From Cylicocyclus nassatus (Eukaryota > Nematoda > Chromadorea > Rhabditida > Strongylidae), in the NCBI GenBank assembly GCA_958299035.1, contig CATQJL010000223.1, positions 80,059,322-80,123,321 on the forward strand: a stretch of DNA of 64,000 bases, given 5' to 3'. The position numbers and the translations under genes were made by a program. Every line of letters starts with the position of its first letter. The stretch's first letter is position 1. The notes beneath the pieces are model-generated. The model had not been told where the DNA came from. It did not search any database and worked only from the letters and a program-made list of their open reading frames with translations. Of this stretch, positions 34,097 through 45,990 are shown in pieces.

Positions 34097-36459
34097 GGCC
34101 CGTATGCACGTACATCCCCGCGGGGAGGGGATTGCGTTTTACCATTGAAATGATCCCCGCTGGGGCTCCCCTCTTCTCCCCACGCGAACCCCCGTATGCA
34201 CAAATACAATATCGGAAAAGGGATCCCCTGGCAGTAGGGGAAATGAACCCCCTTATGCACAAAGGATATCGACGGGGAAATCACTTCGCTTCCGCTTTTC
34301 TATGGTAATTTTTCTCCGTTCTCATCTTTTGACAGCTACTCGTCTTTATTTTGTCATCGGCAACTCTTCATTCGTTGCGGTATGCGTGTCTGCTGTGATT
34401 GCGCTCCGTGCACCAAAACTGATAATTCTTACGCCCATTAGATTACTGCTGTTTTCATGAATGCTGCTCACATTCCCCCATGCTGCCCATTCCATTCCAG
34501 CGTAAAGATGTTCAACAATAGCAGCCAAGATCTCTGCGGTGAATGGGTAAGACATCATGCTGCAGAAAAAAAGGGGGGAGGGTGCTGTAGCACTTAAGTC
34601 AGAGTTTCTACACATAACAGAATCTGCAAATTGTGCCAGCTCTTCATGGAGGCTGTAGCTATTGGCGACAGACCGTCCATTTCCTCAGGGGAATGATCCC
34701 CAGCAGCCATCCCTGCTATGCACAAGGGGAACGCTGGGGAGGTGATCACTCCCCTGGGGATCTCTCCTCAGCATTAGGCAAATCTGCTACTTTCTAGATT
34801 TTTTCAAGGCAGCTTATGTTAAGATAACAAGATAAAGGCAATATCCTACTATAATAACGCGTTAAGGCCGTCTGTTTTTTTGTGTGTGTGTCTGTCTGTA
34901 AATCTGTCTGTCACGAAATAGAGGAAGCTGCAACTAGCTATCGGGCTGCAATTTTGCACAACACACCGTGCCAGCGTGTAGGCTCACCATGCACAAGGAA
35001 CCGGTTCGATAAGCGGGTCCCTCAAAATTTGCGCGTCCAACGGGTCCACTCGCCTTTTGGCACGCAAAACTGGGTCGCTATTTCGACTTCCTGCAAAGTT
35101 ATAAAGTCAAAGTCAAGTAACTCTGCGCGCCATGAATTCTAGCCCAAAAAGTGCTCAAAAAGTTTGCTTTTTTGCGAAAACAGCGCCAAAAAGTGATGAA
35201 CGCGTAGATAGTCGATTTGGCAAGGCTTTATTTGAAAAAACTGAAAAGATTTCGCAATGAAATGTAGCCCAAGGTGACTATTATCCTAATGACGATTATC
35301 AAACCAAAATAAACTCAGTAATCCATTTATATTCGCATATGTTTCCTTGCAACAAGGTTTTTTTTCTCAAAATTACCGATCTGACATGGATGCTTCACAA
35401 ATGAACAGTTGTTTACGATTCATTTGTGATGCTCAGCATCGCGTGGTGAGTTTCAAAGCCATTCTCATGCGGAACCTGAGAAAGGCATACGGATAGAGAG
35501 CCAGTGCGAACCTCCGCGAAGCGAAGGTGACGCACTGGTATCATATAATACGATGATTACAATGTATTTAATCAGCCTATATGGTCAAAGCTATTATGTC
35601 ATATGAAAAATGCACAAATTTCTTGAATGATCAAGAATCCCTGCAAATATTCGGAATTGACAGCTATTATTGCTCGGGTTTCTTCTCGAGAGGCGAATAT
35701 AGAAGAGAGAAACAAAATTGCAAGCTACAGGTCGCTAAGAGGAACTCGGCTTTCAAAGAAAATCTTTCATCAAGTTGAACGAAATGCTTGGTAATAACTG
35801 ATCAAAACCAAAATGTTGCTTCTCTGGCAAGGGATCAAGGGATCCCCGGTGGGGTTCGCCCGATCGATACCCCTGAAATCAACTACCGAATTTGTGGCAG
35901 CGAAATAATACCGCAAAGAAACGGCTAGCAAACACCAAAAAGAAAACACAGAAACTACAAAACTGCACATTTATGAATTTTTCTATGAGCGAAGTAAGCC
36001 ATAACATAATTGATAGGAAACTATAACATGAAAATAGAATGACCACTTTGAAATCAACATTACTACCACGAAAGCACATAACGAGTAGAACAAAGCCTCA
36101 GAACCAGCAATAGGGAAAAGAAGAAGAGACCGACGGAGAGAAATGTAGTGGGAGGGGTAAAAGGAGGAAAAGGAGAAGACGGAGAAAAGCAACAAAGATT
36201 CCCGAAATCACTATTCCTGTACAATTTATTCCAAAAGCCATTCTTGCACACAAAAATCGGCTGAGAATAGCTTTTATGCCGAGGTCGTGGTAGCCGTGAG
36301 CTAGATGCAACTACCGCAATGACACCATCCCTGCTGTAGGTGCAGCGGAGGGGATCGCTCCCCTCCCCTCTGGCATAGCGGGGTTCAAGGGAGAGGATCT
36401 TTATTCTGGGGATCCAGTTCCTTTCCCCTCCCCAGCGGGGATGTAAGTGCATACGGGCC
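34097..36459. mobile_element. Harbinger-type non-autonomous element (2363 bp), TAA duplication
   Basis: The inverted termini GGCCCGTATGCACGTACATC and GGCCCGTATGCACTTACATC are flanked by TAA (34094-34096, 36460-36462). Removing the element plus one TAA restores the Penelope reading frame. GTATGCAC- and GGGGATCC-type motifs recur near both ends (34190-34270, 34680-34770, 35830-35870, 36330-36440). A family R repeat is nested inside. No transposase was seen. The TWA duplication indicates the PIF/Harbinger superfamily. Confidence 0.88.
34853..35540 (+). repeat. Interspersed repeat family R, copy 2
   Basis: It opens with AATAACGCGTTAAGGCCGTC and a TGTGTGTGTCTGTCTG tract. It ends in a nested hairpin, CCAGTGCG...CGCACTGG (35501-35538), around CCTCCGCGAAGCGAAGG. 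The strongest match is the copy at 54.9 kb. Confidence 0.7.
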
Positions 36460-36605
36460 TAACATATTCCTGAAGGCCTGATTGATACAGACATGCCCTA
36501 ACCACCTTGCTGAGGTCGTCCGCAACGAAGGGTACGCAATAGGGAATTTTGGTTTTGTCTTGTGGACGTGCGCTACTATATGGCATGCCGCGATAAGAAC
36601 TCTTG

Positions 36606-38209
36606 TCAGCAGGATACCCATTGGAAACCGCAATAGACCTGGCTAGCTCTAGAGATGCCGGAAGAAACTTTTTTAGCGGTCCTATACATATTACTAATGA
36701 CGGAACGCTTCATGTTACGCGGGTGTGCTGAACTGTAATGCATTGAGATGTTTTTACTAGTAGATTTACGGAACCACTTAGTACGCCATACACCACGGGA
36801 CAGATACACCTGAACACTGAGAAAAGCTAACCAGTTTCGCTAGGCTTTTCGCGAGTGAATTTAATATTGGGCGACTGCGCATTGAGAATGTCAGAACATG
36901 TGTCAACTTCTTGTTGATTAGAACACACAATGCAGCAATCGTCATTATAGTGGCAGTATGGAAGGGGCTTACGCAAAAGAATAGGACGTTCTACCTTAAA
37001 CATGAAGGCTATAGCGACCGTAGGTGCCAAGCTTTGCCCCATGGCTAAACCCCTAACTTGCTTGTAATACTGCCCAGACCAGCGGAATATGGAACACTTG
37101 AGACACTCGTCTAGCATCGTCATAACTTGCCTAATGCTAAAACCGTGCGGATTGGGCGAGCTATGATGCTCACATAGAAACTCATATACTGCCTGCATAG
37201 CATCAGCGTGAGACGTTATTGTAGAGTGAGGTGACGTTGAAGGATTCCATAAAGCACTCGTCCTCTAATTGCGCGCTGCGTAGCTCAAGGAAGGTGTTGG
37301 TGTCGTTGGGAAGATGAGCAGGCACGTGTTTTAACAGCTGCGAAAGAATTACGTTCAGCAACCATGATAATCTGTCATTAGGCCCTTCTATGCTGCTTAT
37401 AGTGGGTCTAACTTTATAATCCGATGGATCTGTAGACTGAAGAGAAAAAGCGGAAAGTTTGTGCGTTTTTACCAGAACATAAAGGACCGGGCAACTAGGA
37501 AGCTCGCATTTCAACTGCGATATTAAAATTTTATGTAAACCGGCAGCATTTGCAGTTTCAATCCATACTCTGTTTAAGCGCCTATATTGCTTAGAAAATT
37601 ACTTTTCCGACGATGGCTGATATAGCGTGTCGTCCCCCAGGTGATGTGCAGTTAAAGCCACGTCTAATTCAAGTGACATAACCACAAACTCCCCTCCCTT
37701 GTCGCTGATAGAGATTTTGATCTCGCCTTCAGCGCACCGGTCTCGCAGATTACGTAAAACTCTGATTTGAGTGGGCGTCAAATTGCGAGGCAAGGATTTT
37801 TGTGAGTATAGCGTGATTTTGGCGAAAAGCGAGGTTGCGAATAGGCGGAATTTGGTGTCAATGACCGGGTTAGGCTCTTGTGGTTTGTATGTTAGCGAAG
37901 GAATGGAATAGTAGGTAAACTAGCGTCCGCAATTGTTACAACGTTTGGCCGACTTAGTTCTTCGCTTTCTTTTCTAGCTCTCTGTCTCAGGCGGTCATGA
38001 ACCAACTGCAGGCTGCCAACAATCTTACGCACTACCCTGAGACTTATTGATTGCGTAGGAGCAAAACTAGGCCTCAAATCCAAAATAGACAATTCGTCTG
38101 CGGAAAGAGATACATTGCCGAGAACAGTCACACGATGGGAGGAAAGCGCGCCTTGCAAAACTTGAGAGGTGGTACTAGAACTTGGGTTTTTGGCTAAGAC
38201 TGTATGCAC
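36606..38209 (-). pseudogene. Penelope-like reverse transcriptase pseudogene
   Basis: Broken frames carry, in order, LSILDLRPSFAPTQSISLRV, ISISDKGGEFVVMSLELD, PVLYVLVKTHK, KVRPTISSIEGPNDRLSWLL, SFNVTSLYNNV, RGLAMGQSLAPTVAIAFM and CHYNDDCC. The last should be YIDD, so Ile has become Asn next to the catalytic Asp pair. SFDVTSLY has become SFNVTSLY, which removes a catalytic Asp. At least four frame breaks separate the parts. It is clearly inactive. Confidence 0.85.
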
Positions 38210-38545
38210 TAACCGATGACTGCAATCTCTGTTGTTTCTACTCTATCAGTCTACTGAATTTCCGACGTTGTTTCAACATAGCATTAGAACGAATAGAGTT
38301 GCAAATATCTACGACCTACCTACAATACTCCTCCAAATGACGACCGGCACCAAACGCTCACAACATTTTTCTTTGTACTGACACTTCTTCAGCATAGAAT
38401 ACAGATGATCTTGTCTGCTCTTCATTGCTGCTCGTAAAATGCGCTGTTCAAGCTCTTAAATTTGTCGGTCTTCTTTCTTGGATCTTTACATTGCTGTTCG
38501 ACGAAAGAGCTCTCAGAAAATTACCAAAATTCACCGACCCATGGG

Positions 38546-38661
38546 CGTATCAAGGTCAAGTCCCGCTGCTTTTTCAATTTGTACCGATTCCGCGAAGAAG
38601 TCCCGTATCAAGGTCAAGCCCCCCTGCTTTTTCAATTTGTACCGATTCCGCGAAGAAGTCC
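38546..38661 (+). repeat. Two tandem copies of a 58-bp unit
   Basis: CGTATCAAGGTCAAG...CGCGAAGAAGTCC occurs at 38546-38603 and again at 38604-38661, with only a few substitutions. Its origin is unknown; nothing else is recognised from 38431 to 39400. Confidence 0.9.
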
Positions 38662-39404
38662 AAGTAACGAATAAAGAGAGAAAATCCTATAGACACAAAA
38701 CACTTTTGCTCTCCTCCCATAGCTCACCATGATTTTTCGACAGAATCAACACCATCGAATTTTAGGAGACTCTATCAGACGTCAAGCGCCATTAAATTCT
38801 CGATTTTTGGTACTTATAAAAGTGGACTATGAGTTATCACCAGTTTTACAAAAGCAATGAGCGTCCAGGATCAAGTATTAATCTTGAAATTTCCAAATGG
38901 AGCTTGGGGACCTTCAAAAACATGAATTTTGTTGCTTTTATCACCAAAACATCACCCTGAAAGAAGAGAAAATGCTGCATCGCAGAATACCCAAAGTGCC
39001 AATTGATGTTCTTGAAGGTCTATTTTGACCAGAGAGTTTGATAGCATAAGAAAATAAATTTAAATCATTAAACGATGCTTTGGAAGGAACTTATTTATTC
39101 TTTAGGAAGTATGCTGCGTGAAACACATTCTCATAGCTGGTTTTTAACACTTTAGCTTATAAGGCCGCAAATTAATATTAAAACCAATTCGTTTCTTTCA
39201 TCCCCCCTGCAAGCAAAGCTGTTGCACCGACCTTCAATAAAATAAAATGATTTTTATTTGAAAATATTATACTTGTGAGCATCCTAAAAACATTACATTT
39301 TTTAAGCGAAAGGTTTAGAATATCGTTGCTATCATCAAAGGCAAAGTGTGATTTCACAGCCCATTTATTGCTTCTCATCATTGTTCTATCTCCGTATGCA
39401 GTAT

Positions 39405-39710
39405 ACTTTGGACCGAATCGAAAGATTATTCGATTATTCGAATAAATCATTCGAATGCGAATGATTCGAAAATTCGAATATTCGAAAATCTGAGATTTCG
39501 AATAATATTCGATAGTCGAATATTCGAAAGTTTTCATTTTCGAATATTATTCGATAGTCGAATATTCGATGGTCATTAATTCGATCATTCGATGTCCATG
39601 GAATATTCGAATATTCGATGAGCACCGAATATTCGAAAATTCGATAAGAATTGACTATTCGAAAATTCGAAGCATCGAATATCCGGAAATTCGATATTCA
39701 CAACATATAC
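39405..39710. repeat. TTCGAA array, copy 2
   Basis: It starts GTATACTTTGGACCGAATCG and continues as ATTCGAATATTCGAA-type palindromic units, ending near GATATTCACAACATATAC. The left end resembles the TACTTGGGTCCGAATCGAA end of the 13-kb element. Target duplications were not found. Confidence 0.75.
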
Positions 39711-39737
39711 GGGGTGTCTCAAGGGTATGTATGAGCG

Positions 39738-39862
39738 CCTCCACAACTTTGGCGAGGCGGAGCTGCGCTAGCGTGCCTTGCGTTGCGGTTGCCCTGTGCT
39801 GAGGCATACCTGATTCATCGATCTTCGTTGAAGATCACGGTTCCGCCTCGCCAAAGTTGGGG
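39738..39862. repeat. Small inverted repeat element
   Basis: CTCCACAACTTTGGCGAGGC (39736-39760) is inverted at 39842-39862 (GCCTCGCCAAAGTTGGGGAG), around a loop of about 80 nt. It is probably a small MITE or hairpin. Confidence 0.6.
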
Positions 39863-40459
39863 AGTCGACAATACAAACTGTTTAATCGCTAATACCTCTC
39901 ACGAAGTCCTTTGCCAACCTTTAAGTAACATCCTGTAGGGATGGCTTCAGCTTACAAACACAGCAGAAAGCAAATCACCTGTTAGATTTTTCTTGTTGTG
40001 TTGAACTACGCACGGCCTTTCAAGCCTTTTGAATGTGCTTTCTCTTTTTTGAAAAGCGTTGGAAAACATCTGTTATGTGTACCTGGCATAAGTTGCAAAA
40101 GGCGTTCCGGTTGAGTGCAAATTCTTTATATAGTGAGTGTCTTTAGAAGCCTAGTGTAAGATCGGCCTTTTTGTCATTCTTGGGCAAACGGCTCTTGATA
40201 TCTCAAAACCGTCCTCAGTTTTCCTACGGTAATTTACAACAGTGAAAAGCGATCGATACATCTCTTCATACTGTAAGTCTAGGTTGATGTCCGCCCACAG
40301 ATTCACACAGTGTTGGGACCCCTGTATGTCAGTCCACAACTCCCAATGAGGATAAATAATCTTCTTTGATTTTTAAAATTCCTTTGCAACCGTCACGTAC
40401 GCTTTCTTAAAGGCAGCGTCCCAAAAGATGTGTCCGTGAATTTGGGGCGATATCAAATT

Positions 40460-40774
40460 GGACCCCCTACCTAAGCGGTGACGAAGTTCGGAGCGAAAAA
40501 GAGGGTCTGGTAAGCTTGAAATTTGCTCCCAAAGTGGCCCGTCTTACGGCAGGCCCGAATGCCGCCCGTACAGCGAATTCGAACTGCAAGGCCAGAGAAC
40601 GCATAGCACACACAGTCATGAGTGCAGGGTCCCGCAACGACTCTGCGTCTCTACCCTGCATGCATCTCGTACTCACGAGCCTACCGTAAGATCCGGGCCA
40701 CTTACAGGGCAAATTTTAGGCCTGATAGCCCCCTTTTTCGCTCCGAACATCAGCCATGATTAGGTGGGGGGACT
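40460..40774. mobile_element. Foldback MITE with GACCCCC ends (about 315 bp)
   Basis: GGACCCCCTACCTAA and its inverse bound the element. The arms, about 85 nt each, share GTTCGGAGCGAAAAAG, AAATTTGC and AGTGGCCCG. It has no coding content. Confidence 0.7.
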
Positions 40775-40929
40775 ACTCTAACATCGCCACAATCCGGCAC
40801 CCATCTTCTTGCCGGGGCTGCAATGGAACCGTTTTTTTCGTTGTAAATTGAAGCATAAAAAATGTCTATACCTGAAAAAATTTATTCTGAGATGTTTTGG
40901 TCTCTCACAGGTAGTCTCACTGACATAAT

Positions 40930-41240
40930 TTATTCGCATAGTATTCGAAAATCGAATGATATTCGAAAATCGAATATTATTCGAGAACCGAATAATATTC
41001 GAAATCCGAATATCGAATGGTATTCGATATTCGAATAACATTCGATTCGAAAATTTCCATTTTCGAATAATATTCGATAGTCGAATATTCGAAAATTTCG
41101 ATTTTCGAATAAAATTCGAGAGTCGAATATTCGAAGTTTTCAATTTTCGAATAATATTCGATAGTCGAATATTCGAGAATTTCGATTTTCGAATATTATT
41201 CGATATTCGAATATTCGAAAAAAAAAATTCGAATTTCCTA
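40930..41240. repeat. TTCGAA array, copy 3
   Basis: About 300 bp of AATATTCGA and AATAATATTCGATAGTCG units occur. Long frames on both strands (NIRISNIIRK-type translations) come from the palindromic repeat and are not genes. Confidence 0.85.
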
Positions 41241-41886
41241 GAGTATAGTATGCAGTGAATCGAATTGAGTTCCTGCAGTACAAAGTGCAATTGATAAATT
41301 GCTGAAGCAAACTACAGTTTTCAGTTTGTTTGTCATTTCCGTGATCAGCAATTTCACTAATCATTATACATCGCGCTTCAGCCCTAGCTGAATGCTTGCG
41401 ACAAATAGTCAAAGGCAGTGTACAGGCTAAATCTAACCCCCTCCGACTAGTGTCGATCCTGAATGTAGGCCCCACGGAAAAGGCATCTGCGTTGGTCCGG
41501 TCCTCCAATGTTGTCTCTGAATGGAGACAGGGGACCTGGAAGTGAAAGTGCTATCAGGGCACCGCTCAGATCCTATCAGATTCCGCCCACCCATGTACTG
41601 AAAGCTGCCCGCGCCCTCAAGAGGGGTCCTCAGAAATCGGGTTTTTCAGAGGTTTTGGACTATTTGGACTCTATAACTGTAATCTGGGAAACGAAAAGGC
41701 CCCGGAATGGCAAAAACATGGGAGACAAAATTTTAAGTGAACGCTGCCTTTAAATGCAATACGTCACTTATCATTTCATCCGTATTCATGCTCGCTTACT
41801 CTGATGTACTATTTTCAGAAATGAAGAATCTATCAGTCGGTTACTTCGACTTTTCAGATCAATATCAAGTAATTTCTGGTTCAACG

Positions 41887-42033
41887 GACTTGACTGCGGC
41901 AAGGCGGGGCTTTGTGATCTAGTTAGGGCCGCTCGCGCCGCGACGCAGTCTGCGTTACTCCCGCGCGCGGGCTCTCTGATCATTACCTAGCTTTAATTAG
42001 ATCACGAAGCCCCGCCTTCCAGCCGCTAAGCCA
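41887..42033. mobile_element. GGCGGGGC foldback MITE, copy 1
   Basis: The arms AAGGCGGGGCTTTGTGATCT and (inverted) AAGGCGGGGCTTCGTGATCT are inverted around a GC-rich loop. A second copy lies at 42.65 kb in the opposite orientation, and a half copy at 32.75 kb. Confidence 0.75.
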
Positions 42034-42646
42034 GTTGATTGGAAGGATATGTTATTGTGCATATGATCGCAATTTGGAATCAGACTTTTTGATGCTGCGG
42101 AGGTATAAACATTCAATGATATAATCAATCATTCAGTGCACTACTATTTGACAGAGAAGAGTAGCGAAGTCTTGACCATGAGTTCCGCGGCTCGCCTGAA
42201 CTACACGATGAACTACAAAATTACTTCGTCGTTAATGGAGCCACTACACGTAACTCCAAGGAAGCTTCAAGAGGCTTGCAGACGCCAAATATTCGGAGCA
42301 TCTCATTTCTAATCCCTACATGTGAATTTGTAAAACGTACTGCCAGCACGGCACTGCCATATGACACCTTCATAGCTAGAGGGGAAAATTTTGATCACAC
42401 GATTTTTGTACTTTGAGATATTACCTATTGAGATCCCGAATGTTATTATTATGACACAGCGTTATGAGCACAATGCCCAATTGCGACGAACAAGAGTAAA
42501 ATGATTTTTGGTCGAAATTAGTTTTGATGCAACTTTATAGCGTACGAGATGGACATGACTAGTGCCTGTCTGTATCATTTTCCACCCCCGACAAAATGTT
42601 TCGACCTTTTCATCTTTCAGCGTGAGTGATATGTACGCTTTAATTT

Positions 42647-42799
42647 AAGTCGCTTGGCGCTGGAAGGCGGGGCTTTGTGACCTAATTAAAGCGATGATGA
42701 TCAGAGAGCACGCGCGCGAGAAAGACACAGACTGCGTAGCGGGCGCAAGCGGCCTTAATCAGGTCACAAAGCCGGCCTTCCAGCAGTCAAGCCAGCTAG
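42647..42799. mobile_element. GGCGGGGC foldback MITE, copy 2
   Basis: GGAAGGCGGGGCTTTGTGAC and the inverted GGAAGGCCGGCTTTGTGACC form the arms. The loop contains GATCAGAGAGC and CGCGCGCGAG, also found reversed in copy 1. Confidence 0.75.
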
Positions 42800-43045
42800 A
42801 ACAAAGGTTATTTCGATCTTATGGTTTTTTCCTTCGAAGGAGAATTTACGCATGGATCTCACTATTTCATCCATTTCATGCATCATTGTTCTAAAAATCT
42901 TCGAAGTAAAATCTTGAACAAGTCTTCCACTTATGTTATTCTTTATTCGTTTCAATCTTGAAGCCTTTCAATCTTGCAATCGTAGTCTACAGTACATGGT
43001 TTCATGGACTAGAAACAGGTTTTGTGCGTCGTTTATAGTTTGTTA

Positions 43046-43332
43046 CAGACCTTTAGCACACCGAATCATCATCCACGTATCAACTGCTCTTCGACCATGT
43101 GTTCTTCTCTGTCTCGAGATATGGTTTAGAAATTTCCAAGTCGTTGACGAGTCCTTGAAGTTGCAAGGAACGATTAGGCCATTCGATGGAGCTGTTCTTT
43201 ATGATAATCCTGATTCTGAGACCAGTGCAGAGGGAAGGGCGATAAAACTAGCAAGCAAAGGCAAAATCATGGAAAAGGAAAGAAAGAAAGAAAGTGGATA
43301 TCTGTCCTTTGGAGCTTGTTTCAAATTATAAA
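43046..43332 (+). pseudogene. Rearranged partial BRIX1 copy
   Basis: The sequence starts at the acceptor of Brix exon five (TTGTTACAG, then ACCTTTAGCACACCGAATCA) and runs through IWFRNFQVVDESLKLQ, FDGAVLYDNPD and IKLASKGKIMEKE. Upstream intron similarity is retained (AACAGGTTT, TTTGT-ACAG), so it is a DNA-level duplicate. The following intron and about 35 nt of coding sequence are replaced by GAACGATTAGGCC. Frameshifts occur in the first exon. It is presumed non-functional. Confidence 0.85.
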
Positions 43333-43809
43333 TGATGATTTGTGTTTCTTATTTACGATACATTAGTGATAATAAAACAAACTCAGTTCTCATTTTTTTC
43401 TGTGAACTAGTCACTTCTATGGCTGCTATTTTGTATCAGAAAAGTATTAGTTGTTCACGTATATGGTAATGGGGACTGGCATGCTGAAAACAAAAGACCG
43501 CATTGCAGACACGACAGCGACGCAGTAGCATAAACGACTCAATCAAACATCACGCAAAAGATCAATCATTTACATTTTTGGAATACTATTTTTGACTGCA
43601 AACGGCTAAATAACTAAAAACATCTGACATTAGAAATTTATGGAGTCTCTTCTGAGTGTAGAATCAAAAGTCACTTCTCAGGTCTGAAACAAGTTTGAAA
43701 CTAATAATTTCCATGTTCCGTAATCATTAAACCTGGGCATGTTCGGAAGTGTCGAATATTGTTGTGCCGAACAGGTTGTTAGGTGGTCCTTTTATTGTCA
43801 ATACTCTTC

Positions 43810-43849
43810 GGCCTTACGTTTCGACGCTTTCGTCTTCATCAGAGGCCTG
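43810..43849 (-). ncRNA. Hammerhead ribozyme motif (family A, left)
   Basis: On the minus strand: GGCCT, CTGATGA, stem II GACG-AAAG-CGTC, GAAAC, GTA, AGGCC. All three core segments and both stems are intact. Confidence 0.8.
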
Positions 43850-44056
43850 GAATGGTTCAAAGCTTCATCCGTAACTCCAGCCCATCAAACGTCTCCACCA
43901 GCCCCTGCCAGTTCTCGGCTCTTCCCCCAATCTAGTGCTACAAAAATTGTAATGACAAAAGACATACAGGGAACCAACGCTTCGTTAGATGTCCGTACCG
44001 GATGTAGATGTTCGCGACGGACGACTGAGCTATACTGAAGGATGTCACATAAACAG

Positions 44057-44752
44057 TTATAGCTCGCATAATGATAAAAACGGAAGAAAATCAGCGGTTA
44101 TGGATAAGCACTCGTTTTTGTTGTTCATTTCTGGATTCTTTGCAGAAATCCAGAACGATTCCAAGGCTTTCCTAGCCGAGATCTCTTTTTCAAGTGCTAG
44201 AATTGTAACTTTGATGTTAAAGTCATCTCCACCATGCGATTCGTGCCTGTGTCTGCCAAGCGGCGAAACCAAGTTCTTGCGCCTTTTACCTGACAAATGT
44301 TCTTTGATGCGAATGCCAAGTGTTCTTCCTGTTTCTCCAATATAGCGTGCATTACATTTCATACATTCAAGCTGATACACTGCTCCCATCTTCGCACAGT
44401 CACCCATTCTGCCGTACGGGCATATCACGCATTGCTCCGTAGTGCAGTATTGATCGTAGAGCCTGTTACGTACGAGCTGTTTCTTGATATTATCGTTGGG
44501 AATGTTCACTAACATAATATCATCTTGCAGCTGCGCACGAACGATGCACTTCTGTATAGCCGCGCTGATCTTATCAGAAATGAATGGCAAGCAAAGTGGA
44601 AGTTTGTCATCAGCTCGAATGTTGTTGCCATTTCTTCGATGGTGAACGTGCGATGAAGCTTGGTCATTCTGCACATTAGTGTAAAGAGACGTTACATCAA
44701 ACGACTCAATTACCGTGCTCGAATCAAACTTAGCGTTGCGAAGCTGTTCCAC
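44057..44752 (-). pseudogene. Family A polyprotein with internal deletion
   Basis: The 231-codon frame starts in the RT (VIESFDVTSLYTNVQNDQ) and jumps directly to the linker (SSHVHHRRNGNN), losing motifs 4-7, including YIDD. The GIY-YIG part is complete: CTTEQCVICPYGRMGDC, AVYQLECMKCNARYIGETGR, IRIKEHL, then ALESFWISAKNPEMN. Confidence 0.8.
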
Positions 44753-44756
44753 AAAC

Positions 44757-44820
44757 TTGTTTATTTAACATTTATTTATTTATTTATTTATTTATTGTTT
44801 ATTTAACATTTATTTACAAG
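44757..44820. repeat. (TTTA)n microsatellite
   Basis: TTTATTTATT units interrupted by GTTTATTTAACA mark the inner junction of the left family A segment. Confidence 0.9.
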
Positions 44821-44971
44821 CTTTGCAAGCGTTATCGGAAATATTGGATAAGCATGCTGATACAGTATTGTCCATGTTCGGCTATCCTTGAACCTTGGCA
44901 TGGCTTGTCACTTGATGGATGTGTGATTGAGCGGTCGACCAAGATGGTAACACTATTTACTATGGTACAAT

Positions 44972-45009
44972 GGCCTACGTTTCGGCGCTGTCGCCTTCGT
45001 CAGAGCCTG
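44972..45009 (-). ncRNA. Hammerhead ribozyme motif (family B, 3' end)
   Basis: On the minus strand: GGCT, CTGACGA, stem II GGCG-ACAG-CGCC, GAAAC, GTA, GGCC. Stem I closes with one U-G pair. Confidence 0.8.
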
Positions 45010-45184
45010 GAAGTCGAAGTCATCAGCATCTATTCCCTCAGACATCAACAGAAGACTCAAAGTACTATTCGAGAAAAGCCAATGAAAACCTAGTCAGAGA
45101 AACAAGAGCAGCACTAACCTTAGCCAGAAGCAAAAACGGAAGTCGGAAGACCGCCGTGTATGCAAGACTATGCCTCCGCTCTAC

Positions 45185-45990
45185 TTATATATGCCGTTCT
45201 GACCTGACCTCATATTCAAATCCGCATAGGGATTGATATGGCGCCAGTTCTTTAGTGATAGCGATACACTCCTCCTTTCTATTCATTTTTGGATTTTTGG
45301 CGTTTATCCAAAACGCTTCCAATGTTTTGCGCGCGAGGATCTCGGGCTCGAACGACAAGATTTGCACTGCAACTTGTATTCCAGCTTTATCATGGCACAC
45401 TATACGATGCTTTCCTAATGGAGTGGCTGCTTTTAACTTGTTTAATCCGTCTAAATGCTCCTTAACGCGGCAGCAGAGAGGGCGGCCCGTTTCACCGATG
45501 TATGTATCCCCGCATGCTAAACATGTGATAAGATATACAACACCGGATAGCACGCAGTTTCCCTCCTTACCAAACGGGCAAACCACGCAATCAGGAGTGG
45601 GACAGAAGCGATCGTAAGCACGGTTTCGAACCAAACGCTGCTTGAGATTTGCGGGGGGAATATCGACTACGCTGACAACGCCTTGCAAACCCGCCTGATG
45701 TACACATCGCCGCACTGCGCTGCTCAACTCATCAGAGATGAATGGCAGGCAGAACGGGATTTCGGCGGTACTGCTCGAACCACGAGCTCCACCCCGAGAG
45801 CACCAACGTGCTCCCGAGACGTGCTCTCGAGCAGTGTAGCCGTTGGATGCCGCAATTCCCCGAGCGATGGCGATAGACCATGAGCGTTCTTCGCCGCCAG
45901 AGGACACCTGAACAGCTGTTTTGTACATGTTACCCACCACAGCCCTCTTCATCCTATTTGGGTGCGCGGACAAAGAATGTATAAGTTCTT
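45185..45990 (-). CDS. GIY-YIG endonuclease half of family B polyprotein
   Basis: It continues the 47907 frame after a frameshift. It holds SAHPNRMKRAVVGNMYKTAV, VDIPPANLKQRLVRNRAYD, the Cys linker CPTPDCVVCPFGKEGNC, GVVYLITCLACGDTYIGETG with RVKEHL, and LEAFWINAKNPKMN carrying the metal-binding Glu. The nuclease nicks target DNA for insertion (family knowledge). An open frame from 46069 covers it, but the residues upstream of about 45990 are out-of-frame RT sequence. Confidence 0.88.

Larger units (their letters stand above)
33340..38430 (-). mobile_element. Penelope-like element 3, degenerate, split by a Harbinger-type element
   Basis: The minus-strand order is: N-terminal region (38209-37892), RT motifs (37793-36827), C-terminal RT and linker (36809-36470), interruption 34097-36459, then the Cys linker and GIY-YIG (34090-33660) and a hammerhead at 33379. 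Many stops and frameshifts are present. It is most similar in wording to family B (for example CTTPDCVVCPNG versus CPTPDCVVCPFG). Confidence 0.85.

Noticed and set aside
34853..35540. Helitron call for repeat family R
   Set aside because: A terminal hairpin is present, but neither a 5' TC nor a 3' CTRR end is consistent among the three copies.
40778..41290. 170-codon minus-strand frame (NIRISN repeats) as a protein gene
   Set aside because: It is the translation of the TTCGAA palindromic array; the plus strand is open for the same reason.
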